DNA of 64,000 bases from Allorhizobium pseudoryzae (GTDB lineage: Bacteria; Pseudomonadota; Alphaproteobacteria; Rhizobiales; Rhizobiaceae): assembly GCF_011046245.1 (NCBI RefSeq), contig NZ_CP049241.1, forward strand, positions 2,124,001-2,188,000, in the 5' to 3' direction. Below, piece after piece: positions 16,479 through 25,127 of this stretch. A program made the position numbers and the translations under genes. Numbering within the stretch: position 1 is the stretch's first letter; the number at the start of each line of letters is the position of its first letter. The notes beneath the pieces are model-generated. The model was given only the letters and a program-made list of their open reading frames with translations, made no database searches and was not told the DNA's origin.

Positions 16479-16916
16479 AATTTTCCCCTTTACCGCCGCG
16501 AAGGTGTGAATGCCCCCTAACGCGAAACGGATCCAGACGTTGCCTGATTTGGAAGCTGACACCAATTGGTTAACAAACTCTGACTCCCTTTGGCAAGGCT
16601 CAGAATTTCGTTAAACAAGCTTGGTATTCGCCTGATTTTTCTTGTGAATCTGCCAGCGCCATACCTGAATCTCTTTGTGAGGTTTTGCCACCAAGTGATT
16701 CATACGACTCATCATTGTCGTCTGCCGAAATCGGCCATGGCATTTACGGACCCTTAAACGATCGTCCCTATCATTAACGATGCCCGTAAATGAAAGGTTA
16801 CCGCGGACGTCAAATTCCTTAACGCCGCAGCAATTTTTTCATCCGAACTGTGGCAGTTCGGACTCAGGGTTAAAAGTGTAGAAGCCGGGGTCTCGCTATC
16901 CACGGGAGTATTGCGT
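16479..16916. promoter_or_regulatory. 438-base regulatory gap between ctrA and the FliJ-like gene
   Basis: No gene is seen. It holds six GANTC sites, at 16582, 16646, 16667, 16697, 16706 and 16861. It also holds several TTAA half sites: 16570 (reads TTAACCAA on the minus strand, 7 of 8 to TTAACCAT), 16611, 16754, 16774 (TTAACGAT), 16819 and 16870. No full TTAA-N7-TTAA is present. It must contain the divergent promoters of ctrA and the FliJ-like gene. The methylation sites fit CcrM-dependent timing, as known for ctrA in Caulobacter. Confidence 0.6.
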
Positions 16917-17267
16917 ATGAAGACGCGTGACAGCCTTGTGCGCCTGAAAGAATTTCAGGTGAATGAAAAGCGCCGCCAATTGCAGCAGTTACAGCTGATG
17001 ATGGCGGAGTTTGAACGTATGGCGAAAGAGCTGGAGCACCAGATTTCGCTCGAAGAGAAGAAATCGGGCATTTCCGATCCGAATCACTTCGCCTATCCCA
17101 CCTTTGCCAAGGCCGCGCGTCAGCGTGCGGACAATCTGCAAGTCTCGATCCGGGAATTGCGGGTGCAGCAGGACGGCGCCGAACTGGCGCTTGAAGAAGC
17201 CCAGGCCGAACTTGCCAAGGCAACGGCTCTCGAAGAACGCGACGGTGGCATGCGCGCCCGCGCGTAA
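16917..17267 (+). CDS. FliJ-like coiled-coil protein
   Basis: 116 residues, almost entirely helical and charged (RDSLVRLKEFQVNEKRRQLQ at the start, then heptads to about residue 110). The N-terminal pattern matches FliJ-family flagellar export chaperones, which assist the export ATPase. It is next to ctrA rather than in a flagellar operon, so a true FliJ role is inferred. ATG 16917 is chosen for GGGAG eight bases upstream; a TTG two codons earlier is possible. Confidence 0.65.
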   Translation: MKTRDSLVRLKEFQVNEKRRQLQQLQLMMAEFERMAKELEHQISLEEKKSGISDPNHFAYPTFAKAARQRADNLQVSIRELRVQQDGAELALEEAQAELAKATALEERDGGMRARA

Positions 17268-17304
17268 CCACACCACCGTAAGACGCGAGACCCGAACACA
17301 ACAG

Positions 17305-17334
17305 GCGCGGATGCAAGGCTTGCATCCGCGCTTT
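17305..17334 (+). terminator. Strong hairpin terminator between convergent genes
   Basis: Thirteen-base arms GCGCGGATGCAAG (17305–17317) and CTTGCATCCGCGC (17319–17331) are a perfect inverted repeat followed by TTT. It separates the FliJ-like gene from the convergent GNAT gene and may act in both directions. Confidence 0.75.
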
Positions 17335-17356
17335 CCCGCGTTTCCAGCCGACCTGC

Positions 17357-17638
17357 TCAACCCTTGATGATGTCGCGCCATTCCGGATGGCGCTCGACCT
17401 GCGCCTTGAAGAAGGGGCAAAGCGGAATGATCTTCCAGCCGCCGCTTCGGGCTTCCAGAACGGCATGCTCCGCAAGGGCCTGTCCCACCCCCTTGCCACG
17501 CAGCGCATCATCCACCCGGGTGTGATCGATGATGATCAGCTGCGGATCGGCGCGCGAATAGGTCATCTCGCCGAAATAGCCGGCCAGTTCCGCCCGGTAG
17601 CGCCCGCCCGAGGTGCCTTCTTCCTGCGTGATCTGCAT
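17357..17638 (-). CDS. Small GNAT-fold N-acetyltransferase (YidJ/COG2388-like)
   Basis: 93 residues from ATG 17638 (GGAG upstream). It is a minimal GNAT domain with the strand LAGYFGEMTYSRAD, the HTRVDDALRGKGVGQALAEHAV acetyl-CoA loop (R/G-x-x-G-x-G/A) and the terminal CPFFKAQVERHPEW motif typical of the YidJ/GTLF3-like subgroup. The substrate is unknown. The frame stays open far upstream, but those residues look non-coding and would overlap the divergent PqiA-like gene. Confidence 0.85.
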   Translation of the reverse strand: MQITQEEGTSGGRYRAELAGYFGEMTYSRADPQLIIIDHTRVDDALRGKGVGQALAEHAVLEARSGGWKIIPLCPFFKAQVERHPEWRDIIKG

Positions 17639-17729
17639 GGTCGTCTCTCCGCCTTGGACTTTGCGCTTCTTTGGTCTGCCGTCATGATGTAGGACGCAGA
17701 TCGTCCAAAACCAGACGGGAAGGGTGGCA

Positions 17730-18194
17730 ATGACGCGGCAAAGACGCCGATGGCCGGTGCGCATGCTGGTGCTTCTGGCCGGGTTCAGCCTCGCGCTCGG
17801 ACTGACATTGCCGATCATCCGGATGGACCGCCTCTACGTTTTTACAGAAACGCCGTCGATCATCGATCTGATCACGGGCCTCTGGTCCGACGGCGAATGG
17901 CTGCTTTCGCTGCTGATTGCGCTCTTTTCGGTGATCTTTCCGGTGCTGAAGCTTGTCTTGCTCCTCGCACGGGAGGCCGTGCCGGAGATGTCGGCCGGCT
18001 GGCTCGGCCGCACGCTGCCGCATCTGTCCAAGTGGTCGATGATTGACGTGATGCTGGTGGCGCTTGCGATTTTTGCGGCCAAGAGCAGCGGGCTGGCGGC
18101 TGCCGTGGCGCAGCCGGGCCTTTGGTTCTACGCAGCCTCTGCGGTCATTGTCGGGCTGCTGCTGCCCGCAACGACACGTGCGGGCGGTAAATAA
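17730..18194 (+). CDS. PqiA-like inner-membrane protein
   Basis: 154 residues with four predicted membrane helices (about 13–33, 52–75, 95–118, 125–145). The N-terminal LALGLTLPIIRMDRLYVFTE and the KWSMIDVMLVALAIFAAK segment are characteristic of the paraquat-inducible protein A domain, which in other bacteria works with MCE-type lipid transport proteins. Here it is a single half-length PqiA domain without pqiB/C neighbours. GGAAGG precedes ATG 17730; a GTG two codons earlier is an alternative. Confidence 0.8.
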   Translation: MTRQRRRWPVRMLVLLAGFSLALGLTLPIIRMDRLYVFTETPSIIDLITGLWSDGEWLLSLLIALFSVIFPVLKLVLLLAREAVPEMSAGWLGRTLPHLSKWSMIDVMLVALAIFAAKSSGLAAAVAQPGLWFYAASAVIVGLLLPATTRAGGK

Positions 18195-18298
18195 CGCATC
18201 CATCCGGAACACTGCAGGGTCGCCATGGGCCACCGTCATGCAAAATATCCCGCGGGAGTAATCTCCCGGGGATCACGGGGAGGGGTAAGCGTGCGTGC

Positions 18299-18574
18299 CT
18301 AGTGGCGGTACTGCTGAATGCGGGTGGTGCGCAGACCGGCCAGGCCGTGCTCGTTGATCGAAGACTGCCAGGACAAAAATTCCTCGACGGTGAGGGTGTA
18401 ACGTTCGCAGGCTTCCTCGAGACTCAACAGGCCACCACGCACCGCAGCAACCACCTCCGCCTTGCGGCGGATGACCCAACGGCGCGTATTGGCCGGCGGA
18501 AGGTCCGCAATGGTCAGGGGGCTGCCATCGGGGCCGATGACATATTTCACTCGAGGGCGGATCATTTCGGTCAT
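18299..18574 (-). CDS. sciP: CtrA inhibitor SciP (DUF1153)
   Basis: 91 residues. The DUF1153 helix-turn-helix is clear: RPRVKYVIGPDGSPLTIADL at the start, then RRWVIRRKAEVVAAVRGGLL and EEACERYTLTVEEFLSWQS. SciP binds CtrA-controlled promoters and blocks CtrA-dependent transcription early in the cell cycle. A GANTC site (18577–18581) lies three bases upstream of the start codon and a near-consensus CtrA box at 18626–18640, both expected for a gene driven by CtrA and adenine methylation. Confidence 0.92.
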   Translation of the reverse strand: MTEMIRPRVKYVIGPDGSPLTIADLPPANTRRWVIRRKAEVVAAVRGGLLSLEEACERYTLTVEEFLSWQSSINEHGLAGLRTTRIQQYRH

Positions 18575-18576
18575 TG

Positions 18577-18640
18577 GACTCTCTACACTACACAAGACCA
18601 CAAAGCGGAGCCTAGCCGCTCAGATTTAACAATTACCTAA
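18577..18640 (-). promoter_or_regulatory. sciP upstream region: CtrA-like box and GANTC site
   Basis: TTAA-CAATTAC-CTAA at 18626–18640 matches TTAA-N7-TTAA at 7 of 8 fixed positions and is 52 bases upstream of sciP. GACTC at 18577–18581 is a CcrM-type methylation site directly before the start codon. Confidence 0.5.
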
Positions 18641-18748
18641 ACGGGAACATCACTTTAGAAGGAGTTTCTCGCATGCGGCTGTTTCTGCAGCCCTCTGTGC
18701 ATAACTTCGGCCCCGATCAGTATTGTTAAGAAGATCCTTATTTGTTCC

Positions 18749-19780
18749 TCACAGCCTGAAAAGCGACAGCTGCGTGCGGCCGGAACCTTCATCGATCGTG
18801 GCAGACCCGCCATGCAGCAGGCTGAGGTGGTCGCCGGCATATAGCTGGACGATCGCCACCCCGCTGGCGGTTGTCGGCGCCGCAGTTGGCCCCTGAACCG
18901 TGAGCAAAGTGACCGATCCATTGCGGCGCAGGCTGACGGAAAAGCCGGACGAGGTGGTGACGATGACCGTCAGGGCTGCGAGAAAAAGCCCATCCGCCGG
19001 CACCGACAGCGCATTGCCACCGCCGGCGAGTGCCGCACCGAGCGCAAAGCCGCCCTGTTCCAGCGCAAGCGCGGCAAAACCCGTTTCGCTGCCGGAGGCC
19101 GGGGTGGAGGTGCCAGCCGCGCGATGGGCGCGGGCGAGCGGCCTGTTCGGCATCGAGACCCGGCCCTCACCATCGCAGTGGAGCGCGGTTGCCCAGGCGG
19201 ACCCATCGCCGCTGACCTTGATCGAGAAGGCATCATTGCCGGAGAGGCCCATTTCCGCTCTGCCGGACCAGTTGGACTGGAAGAGCAGGGAGGCAGTGTC
19301 GCCGGCGGTTGCCTTGTTGAGTTTCAACTGGTGGCCTCCGCCCGCATGGTTGAGGAGTGTCGCAGGAGAGGAGAGCGCAAGCCGGTTCGTGTCGTCCGGC
19401 GTGGCCGAGATGCCGAGGCGGGATGGGGTCAGGATGTCGGGCAAGGGCGGGCGTTGCCAGCCGCTGCCGGTGAAGATCTTCAGCACTCCGCTGTCCTTGA
19501 AATAGGCGAGATAACCGGTCCGCGGCGCGGCAAACAGCCAGCCACCATCCTGAAAGCAGGCGATCTGGCCGGCGCGTCCGCTCCAGGCGCCGGTGGGTGC
19601 GCCGCCGACGGCAAACCGCTGGCCCTCCGACGGCGCGCCGGGTGCGACATCGCCCTCATATTCCAGGGCAAGCTGTACGAGACGGTCGAGCATCACGAGC
19701 GCCTCGTTGTGCATCACGTGCTTCTGCGCCTGCGAGGGCAGGATATAGGGCAGGTGAAGGTTGGGTGTCGTATCGGCCAT
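18749..19780 (-). CDS. DUF2793-domain protein (phage tail/surface-like)
   Basis: 343 residues from ATG 19780 (GGAG upstream). The N-terminal DUF2793 signature is LPYILPSQAQKHVMHNEALVMLDRLVQ, followed by short β-rich repeats (GQRFAVGGAPTGAWSGRAGQIACFQDGGW). The last 110 residues look like a C1q/TNF-type jelly roll (GLFLAALTVIVTTSSGFSVSL, VAIVQLYAGDHLSLLHGGSA). Such proteins occur in phage or gene-transfer-agent tail modules of Rhizobiales. No other phage gene is nearby, so it is a solitary copy of unknown role. Confidence 0.75.
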   Translation of the reverse strand: MADTTPNLHLPYILPSQAQKHVMHNEALVMLDRLVQLALEYEGDVAPGAPSEGQRFAVGGAPTGAWSGRAGQIACFQDGGWLFAAPRTGYLAYFKDSGVLKIFTGSGWQRPPLPDILTPSRLGISATPDDTNRLALSSPATLLNHAGGGHQLKLNKATAGDTASLLFQSNWSGRAEMGLSGNDAFSIKVSGDGSAWATALHCDGEGRVSMPNRPLARAHRAAGTSTPASGSETGFAALALEQGGFALGAALAGGGNALSVPADGLFLAALTVIVTTSSGFSVSLRRNGSVTLLTVQGPTAAPTTASGVAIVQLYAGDHLSLLHGGSATIDEGSGRTQLSLFRL

Positions 19781-20046
19781 GGGGCGGCTCCATCTTAGCG
19801 GGTCTCGAAACCATGCTAAGGCAGGACGCAGGGGCGGGGACGACGCAGGCGCCAAGGAATTGAAAAGACAGGCCGAGGAGGTGCCGTTCGTCCCCGTTGT
19901 CTGCGACGGTTCTCCGGCGTTGCCCCTCTGCCACGCTTTGCCATCTTTGCGCGCTTGGCCGACACAGCAACGTGAAGAGAGAGGCAAACGGACTTGTCCT
20001 TTATCTTCCATATGCGAAGGTGGGCCGATTGTTCCAGGATACCCGC

Positions 20047-21300
20047 ATGCGCTATTCCGCCCTCGAGATCATCCGCCACGCGTTTTCCGGCAACCGGCAC
20101 TGGAAGCCTGCCTGGCGGGAGCCGCAACCGAAACCGCAGTATGACGTGATCATCGTTGGCGGCGGCGGGCATGGGCTGGCGACCGCCTATTATCTCGCCA
20201 AGGAATTCGGCGTCACCAATGTCGCGGTGCTGGAAAAAGGGTATCTCGGCTCCGGCAATGTGGGTCGCAACACGACGATCATCCGCTCCAACTATCTCCT
20301 GGAAGGCAACGAACCCTTCTACGAGTTCTCCATGAAGCTGTGGGAAGGGCTGGAGCAGGATTTTAATTTCAACGCGATGGTCTCGCAGCGCGGCATCGTC
20401 AACCTGTTCCATTCGGATGGCCAGCGCGATGCCTATGCGCGGCGCGGCAATGCCATGAAGATGCACGGTGTCGATGCCGAACTGTTGGACCGGGAGGGCG
20501 TGCGCAAGCTGATGCCCTTCCTCAATTTTGACCATGCCCGGTTTCCGATCCTCGGCGGGCTGTTGCAGAAGCGGGCGGGCACGGCACGTCATGATGCCGT
20601 CGCCTGGGGCTATGCGCGCGGTGCCGATAGCCGTGGCGTCGATCTGATCCAGAACTGCGAAGTGACCGGTATTGTCCGCGACGAGACGGGGCGGGTAACC
20701 GGCGTCGAGACCTCTAAGGGTTTCATCGGCTGCACCAAGCTCGCACTCGCCACCGCCGGCCACACCTCGGTGACGGGGAAGATGGCGGGGCTTGACCTGC
20801 CGATCGAAACGCATGTGCTGCAGGCCTTCGTGTCTGAAGGGCTGAAGCCGGTGATCCCGAACGTCATCACCTATGGCGCCGGACACTTCTATATCTCGCA
20901 GTCCGACAAGGGCGGTTTGGTCTTCGGCGCCGATATCGACTACTATTCCTCCTATGCCCAGCGCGGCAACCTCGCCACCGTCGAGCATACGATCGAGGAG
21001 GGGGTCTCGCTGATCCCCGGCCTGTCGCGCGCCCGGGTGCTGCGCGCCTGGGGCGGGGTGATGGACATGTCGATGGACGGCTCGCCGATCATCGACAAGA
21101 CGCCGATCGACAACCTCTACCTGAACTGCGGCTGGTGTTACGGCGGCTTCAAGGCCACGCCCGCCTCCGGCTTCTGCTTTGCCCATCTGATCGCCAAGGA
21201 CGAGCCGCATTATACGGCGCGCCTGCTGCGCCTCGACCGCTTCCGGCGCGGTTTCGTGGTGGATGAAGGCGGCAAGGGCCCGCAGCCGAACCTGCACTGA
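20047..21300 (+). CDS. soxB: Sarcosine oxidase beta subunit
   Basis: 417 residues. It is the FAD/FMN-carrying catalytic subunit of heterotetrameric sarcosine oxidase, which demethylates N-methylglycine to glycine with H2O2 and a folate-bound C1 unit. The Rossmann motif VIIVGGGGHGLATAYYLAKE lies near residue 35. The segment GTARHDAVAWGYARGA carries the histidine region used for flavin attachment in the family. The C-terminal NCGWCYGGFKATPASG is typical of SoxB. First gene of soxBDAG; start ATG 20047. Confidence 0.95.
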   Translation: MRYSALEIIRHAFSGNRHWKPAWREPQPKPQYDVIIVGGGGHGLATAYYLAKEFGVTNVAVLEKGYLGSGNVGRNTTIIRSNYLLEGNEPFYEFSMKLWEGLEQDFNFNAMVSQRGIVNLFHSDGQRDAYARRGNAMKMHGVDAELLDREGVRKLMPFLNFDHARFPILGGLLQKRAGTARHDAVAWGYARGADSRGVDLIQNCEVTGIVRDETGRVTGVETSKGFIGCTKLALATAGHTSVTGKMAGLDLPIETHVLQAFVSEGLKPVIPNVITYGAGHFYISQSDKGGLVFGADIDYYSSYAQRGNLATVEHTIEEGVSLIPGLSRARVLRAWGGVMDMSMDGSPIIDKTPIDNLYLNCGWCYGGFKATPASGFCFAHLIAKDEPHYTARLLRLDRFRRGFVVDEGGKGPQPNLH

Positions 21301-21316
21301 CGAGACAAGAAAAGCC

Positions 21317-21604
21317 ATGGCAAGCCTGATCACCTGTCCCCATTGCGGGGTCCGCCCGAAGGAAGAATTCGCGATCCGCGGCGATGCGGTGCCGGTGCGC
21401 CCGGGGCCGAATGCCTCCGACGATGCCTGGTATGCTTATGTCTATGTGCGCGACAACCCGAAGGGGCGCATCCGGGAATACTGGCACCACACCGGCGGCT
21501 GCCGGCGCTTCCTCATCGTGGAGCGAGACAATGTAACCCACGAGGTCTTTTCCGTGACCGATGCGGACGCTCTGGCGCGCAACAAGAGCGGGGAGGTGGC
21601 CTGA
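21317..21604 (+). CDS. soxD: Sarcosine oxidase delta subunit
   Basis: 95 residues. This small zinc-binding subunit has the ligands in LITCPHCGVRP near the N-terminus and HHTGGC in the middle. The WYAYVYVRDNPKGRIREYW stretch is diagnostic of SoxD. It starts 16 bases after soxB, and its stop codon overlaps the soxA start (TGATG), so translation is coupled. Confidence 0.95.
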   Translation: MASLITCPHCGVRPKEEFAIRGDAVPVRPGPNASDDAWYAYVYVRDNPKGRIREYWHHTGGCRRFLIVERDNVTHEVFSVTDADALARNKSGEVA

Positions 21605-24561
21605 TGGTGCCCTATCGCCTTTCCACCGGTGGTCTCGTCAATCGTAACCAGCCGCTCTCGTTTACGTTCGATGGCAAAGCCCATCGTGGGTTCGAGGGTG
21701 ATACGCTTGCCTCCGCGCTGCTCGCCAATGGTGAGCTGCTGGTGGGTCGCAGTTTCAAGTATCATCGTCCGCGCGGCATCGTGACCGCCGGTTCGGCGGA
21801 ACCGAATGCGCTGGTGACCATCGGCACCGGAGGCCGCACGGAGCCCAATAGCCGCGCCACCGTCGCCGAACTTTATGGCGGGCTGACCACCCAAAGCCAG
21901 AACCGCTGGCCCTCGCTGTCCTTCGATATCGGCGGCATCAACAGTCTGCTGTCGCCATTCCTCTCGGCGGGCTTCTACTACAAGACCTTCATGTGGCCGG
22001 CCGCCTTCTGGGAGAAGGTTTATGAGCCGCTGATCCGCCGCGCCGCCGGTCTCGGACGGCTGGCAACGGAGGCCGATCCGGACCGCTATGAAAAGGCCTG
22101 GGCGTATTGCGACCTGCTGGTGATCGGGTCCGGTCCCGCCGGTCTGATGGCGGCACTGGCGGCGGCGCGTGCCGGTGCCCGCGTGATCCTGGCGGACGAA
22201 GGCTTTCGCCTCGGCGGCTCGCTTCTGTCGGAAAGCGTCGCCGTCGGCGGCCTGCCCGCGGCAGACTTTGCCGGGACGATCCTCGCCGAATTGTCCTCCC
22301 TGCCGAACGTCACCCTGATGCCGCGCACCACCGTCTTCGGTTGGTATGACGACATGGTGTTCGGCGCGGTCGAGAAGGTGCAGAAACACGTGGCCGAGCC
22401 GAGCCTCGATCTGCCGGTGGAGCGGATCTGGCGGATCGTGGCGAAACGCGCCGTCTTGGCCTCCGGCGCGGAAGAACGGCCGCTCGTCTTCGGCGGCAAT
22501 GACCGCCCGGGCGTGATGACCGCGCAGGCGGCGCGCACCTATCTCAACCGCTACGGTGTTTCCGCTGGCCGCAAGGTGGCTATCTTCACCAATGGCGGTT
22601 CCGGGTATGGGCTCGCGCGTGATCTCGTGGCCGCCGGTGTCGAGGTGACGGCGCTGATCGATGCGCGGCGCGAGAGCGGCGATCTTGTGCCCGACGGGCT
22701 GCGGCTGATCCGTGGCGGGGCGGTGACGGCGACCAAGGGGCATCTGGCGCTGAAGGGCATCATTGCCGACCGCTCCGGTTACGAAGAGGCGATTGCCTGC
22801 GATGCGCTCGCTATGTCTGGCGGCTGGTCGCCGATCGTGCATCTGATGTGCCAGCGCGGCGCAAAGCCAGTCTGGTCCGAGGAAAAACAGGCGTTTCTGG
22901 CGCCGGAGGTTGGTGCGGCCTTTGTGCCCGCCGGCAGTGCAGCGGGGCTTGCTGATCTTTCCGCCTGCCTGAAGGATGGGGCGAACAAGGCAACGGCGCT
23001 TTGCCGCGACCTCGGATTTGCCGCTTACGAGGCGGACCTGCCGGAGGTGGAGGGAGCCTATGACCCCGACTTTGCAGCCCTCTGGTATGTGCAGGGCTCG
23101 AAAGGCAAGGCCTTTGTCGATTTCCAGAACGATGTGACGATGGCCGATCTGGGGCTGTCGCAGCGGGAAGGCTATCGCTCGATCGAGATGAGCAAGCGCT
23201 ATACGACCGGCGGCATGGCGACGGATCAGGGCAAGCTCGGCAATGTCAACACGATCGGCATCGTCGCCGGTATGCGTGGCGTTTCGCCGGCGGAGATCGG
23301 CACCACCACGTTCCGTCCCTTCTATACGCCCGTCTCCTTCGGGGGGCTGGCGGGCACATCGCGGGGTGAACATTCGCGGCCCGTGCGCCGTTCGCCGCTG
23401 CATGGCTGGGCGGCGAAGAACGGTGCGGTCTTCGTCGAAGCGGGGCTCTGGTACCGCTCCTCCTGGTTCCCGCGCGAGGGCGAAAAGACCTGGCGCGACA
23501 GCGTGGACCGCGAGGTGCGCACTGTGCGGGCGAGCGCCGGTCTCTGCGATGTCTCGACGCTCGGCAAGATCGAGATCTTTGGTGCCGGTGCGGCGGAATT
23601 CCTCAACCGCGTCTACAGCAACGCCTTCCTGAAACTGCCAGTCGGCAAGGCGCGTTACGGCCTGATGCTGCGCGAGGATGGCATCGTCTATGACGACGGC
23701 ACCACCAGCCGGCTCTCCGAAAACCACTATGTGCTGACGACCACCACGGCCTATGCGGCGGAGGTGATGACGCATCTGGAATTTGCCGCGCAGACGCTCT
23801 TCTCCCATCTCGACGTGCGGTTTGCCTCCTCCTCCGACCAATGGGCCCAGATGTCGATCGCCGGGCCGAAAGCGCGCATCATCCTGCAGCGGTTGGTGGA
23901 GGACGATCTCTCCGATGCCGCCTTCCCCTTCCTGGCCGCGCGCGCGGTGACGCTGAAGGGCGGGCTTGCCGCCCGGCTGTTCCGCATCTCGTTTTCCGGC
24001 GAGCTGGCATTCGAACTGGCCGTGCCCGCCGGCTATGGCGAGGCGGTGGCCGATGCCATCATGCAGGCCGGTTACGAGGAGGGCATCTGCGCCTACGGCG
24101 TCGAGGCGCTCAACGTGCTGCGCATCGAAAAGGGTCATGTGACGCACAACGAGCTGGACGGCCGCACCACCGCCGACGATGTGGGGCTTGGCCGGATGAT
24201 GGCGATGCAGAAGCCCGATTTCATCGGCAAGCGGCTCTCCACCCGCTTCGGCCTGACGGCGGCCGACCGCCTGCAACTGGTGGGACTGAAGCCGGTGGAG
24301 GCCGATGGCGAGATCAAGGCCGGCGCGCATCTCTTGAAGGAAAATGCCAAGCCTTCCACCGTCAACGATCAGGGGTTCGTCTCGTCGGCTTGCTACTCGC
24401 CGACTCTCGGCTCGCATATCGCGCTCGCCATGCTGAAATCGGGCCGCGAACGCTATGGCGAAAAGATCGTGGTGTGGGATGCGCTGCGCGACAGCGAGAT
24501 CCTCGCCGAAGTCTGCGCGCCGGTCTTCGTCGATCCCGACAACACCAAACTCCAGGCCTGA
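21604..24561 (+). CDS. soxA: Sarcosine oxidase alpha subunit
   Basis: 985 residues, normal for SoxA. The order is an N-terminal ferredoxin-like domain (about 1–95, SFKYHRPRGIVTAGSAEPNA), an FAD/NAD-binding region with DLLVIGSGPAGLMAALAAAR near 175, a second pyridine-nucleotide region, and a C-terminal GcvT-type folate-binding domain (from about 600) that receives the methylene group. The subunit binds NAD and tetrahydrofolate in the SoxABDG complex. Confidence 0.96.
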   Translation: MVPYRLSTGGLVNRNQPLSFTFDGKAHRGFEGDTLASALLANGELLVGRSFKYHRPRGIVTAGSAEPNALVTIGTGGRTEPNSRATVAELYGGLTTQSQNRWPSLSFDIGGINSLLSPFLSAGFYYKTFMWPAAFWEKVYEPLIRRAAGLGRLATEADPDRYEKAWAYCDLLVIGSGPAGLMAALAAARAGARVILADEGFRLGGSLLSESVAVGGLPAADFAGTILAELSSLPNVTLMPRTTVFGWYDDMVFGAVEKVQKHVAEPSLDLPVERIWRIVAKRAVLASGAEERPLVFGGNDRPGVMTAQAARTYLNRYGVSAGRKVAIFTNGGSGYGLARDLVAAGVEVTALIDARRESGDLVPDGLRLIRGGAVTATKGHLALKGIIADRSGYEEAIACDALAMSGGWSPIVHLMCQRGAKPVWSEEKQAFLAPEVGAAFVPAGSAAGLADLSACLKDGANKATALCRDLGFAAYEADLPEVEGAYDPDFAALWYVQGSKGKAFVDFQNDVTMADLGLSQREGYRSIEMSKRYTTGGMATDQGKLGNVNTIGIVAGMRGVSPAEIGTTTFRPFYTPVSFGGLAGTSRGEHSRPVRRSPLHGWAAKNGAVFVEAGLWYRSSWFPREGEKTWRDSVDREVRTVRASAGLCDVSTLGKIEIFGAGAAEFLNRVYSNAFLKLPVGKARYGLMLREDGIVYDDGTTSRLSENHYVLTTTTAYAAEVMTHLEFAAQTLFSHLDVRFASSSDQWAQMSIAGPKARIILQRLVEDDLSDAAFPFLAARAVTLKGGLAARLFRISFSGELAFELAVPAGYGEAVADAIMQAGYEEGICAYGVEALNVLRIEKGHVTHNELDGRTTADDVGLGRMMAMQKPDFIGKRLSTRFGLTAADRLQLVGLKPVEADGEIKAGAHLLKENAKPSTVNDQGFVSSACYSPTLGSHIALAMLKSGRERYGEKIVVWDALRDSEILAEVCAPVFVDPDNTKLQA

Positions 24562-24572
24562 GGGACACGCCG

Positions 24573-25124
24573 ATGACCATCGCCTTCGTTCACCGGCATG
24601 TGCTGGAAGACCACATCATCGGCTTCGAGACGAAACCGAACGCCCACCACATCACCGTACCGCGCCACCCGACCATTCTGACTGTCCTGGCGCATGCGGG
24701 TTCGGAGGCTGCTGTCGGTGCCGCGCTCGCACATATCGAGGGCGTTTCCGTCCGCGTCTGCGGCCCCGCCGAATGGCTTTGCGTGTCGGAAACCGTCTCT
24801 GCCGAGGCTCTGCTGCGGCTTGTGCGCGAGATCGAGGGCGCCTCTGCCTTCGATCACAGCGATGGCCGGGTGCTGCTGCAGATCACTGGTGCGCATGTGC
24901 GCAAGATCCTCGCCAAGTGCCTGGCCGTCGATCTGCATCCGGAGGCCTTTGCCATCGGCCGCTCGGCGAACATGCTGGTGGCGCATGTCTCCGGCAACCT
25001 CATCCGCACCGCGGACAACATCTTCGAGATCATCGTGCCGCGCTCCTATGCCGGCACCGTCTTCGAGGAGCTGATGGAAATGGGCCGCGAGTTTGCGCTG
25101 ACGGCAGGGTTCGCCGGCGAATAG
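24573..25124 (+). CDS. soxG: Sarcosine oxidase gamma subunit
   Basis: 183 residues, 11 bases after soxA. Features of the SoxG family include GPAEWLCVSE, DHSDGRVLLQITGAHVRKILAKC and the C-terminal IVPRSYAGTVFEELMEMGREF. It completes the soxBDAG operon. No glyA, folD or purU is attached here, unlike in some bacteria. Confidence 0.93.
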   Translation: MTIAFVHRHVLEDHIIGFETKPNAHHITVPRHPTILTVLAHAGSEAAVGAALAHIEGVSVRVCGPAEWLCVSETVSAEALLRLVREIEGASAFDHSDGRVLLQITGAHVRKILAKCLAVDLHPEAFAIGRSANMLVAHVSGNLIRTADNIFEIIVPRSYAGTVFEELMEMGREFALTAGFAGE

Positions 25125-25127
25125 GCT

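Noticed and set aside
16917..17267. Naming the ctrA-adjacent gene fliJ
   Set aside because: It is FliJ-like in length and helicity, but there is no flagellar neighbourhood; coiled-coil similarity alone is weak evidence.
18235..18275. CCCGCGGGAG/CTCCCGGGG structure between pqiA-like and sciP as a terminator
   Set aside because: The stem needs a bulge and has no T-run on either strand, so support is too weak to list.
21442..24417. 991-codon open frame antisense to soxA
   Set aside because: It is a GC-bias shadow: composition is Arg/His/Gly-rich, no domain is recognisable, and it exactly mirrors a well-supported gene.
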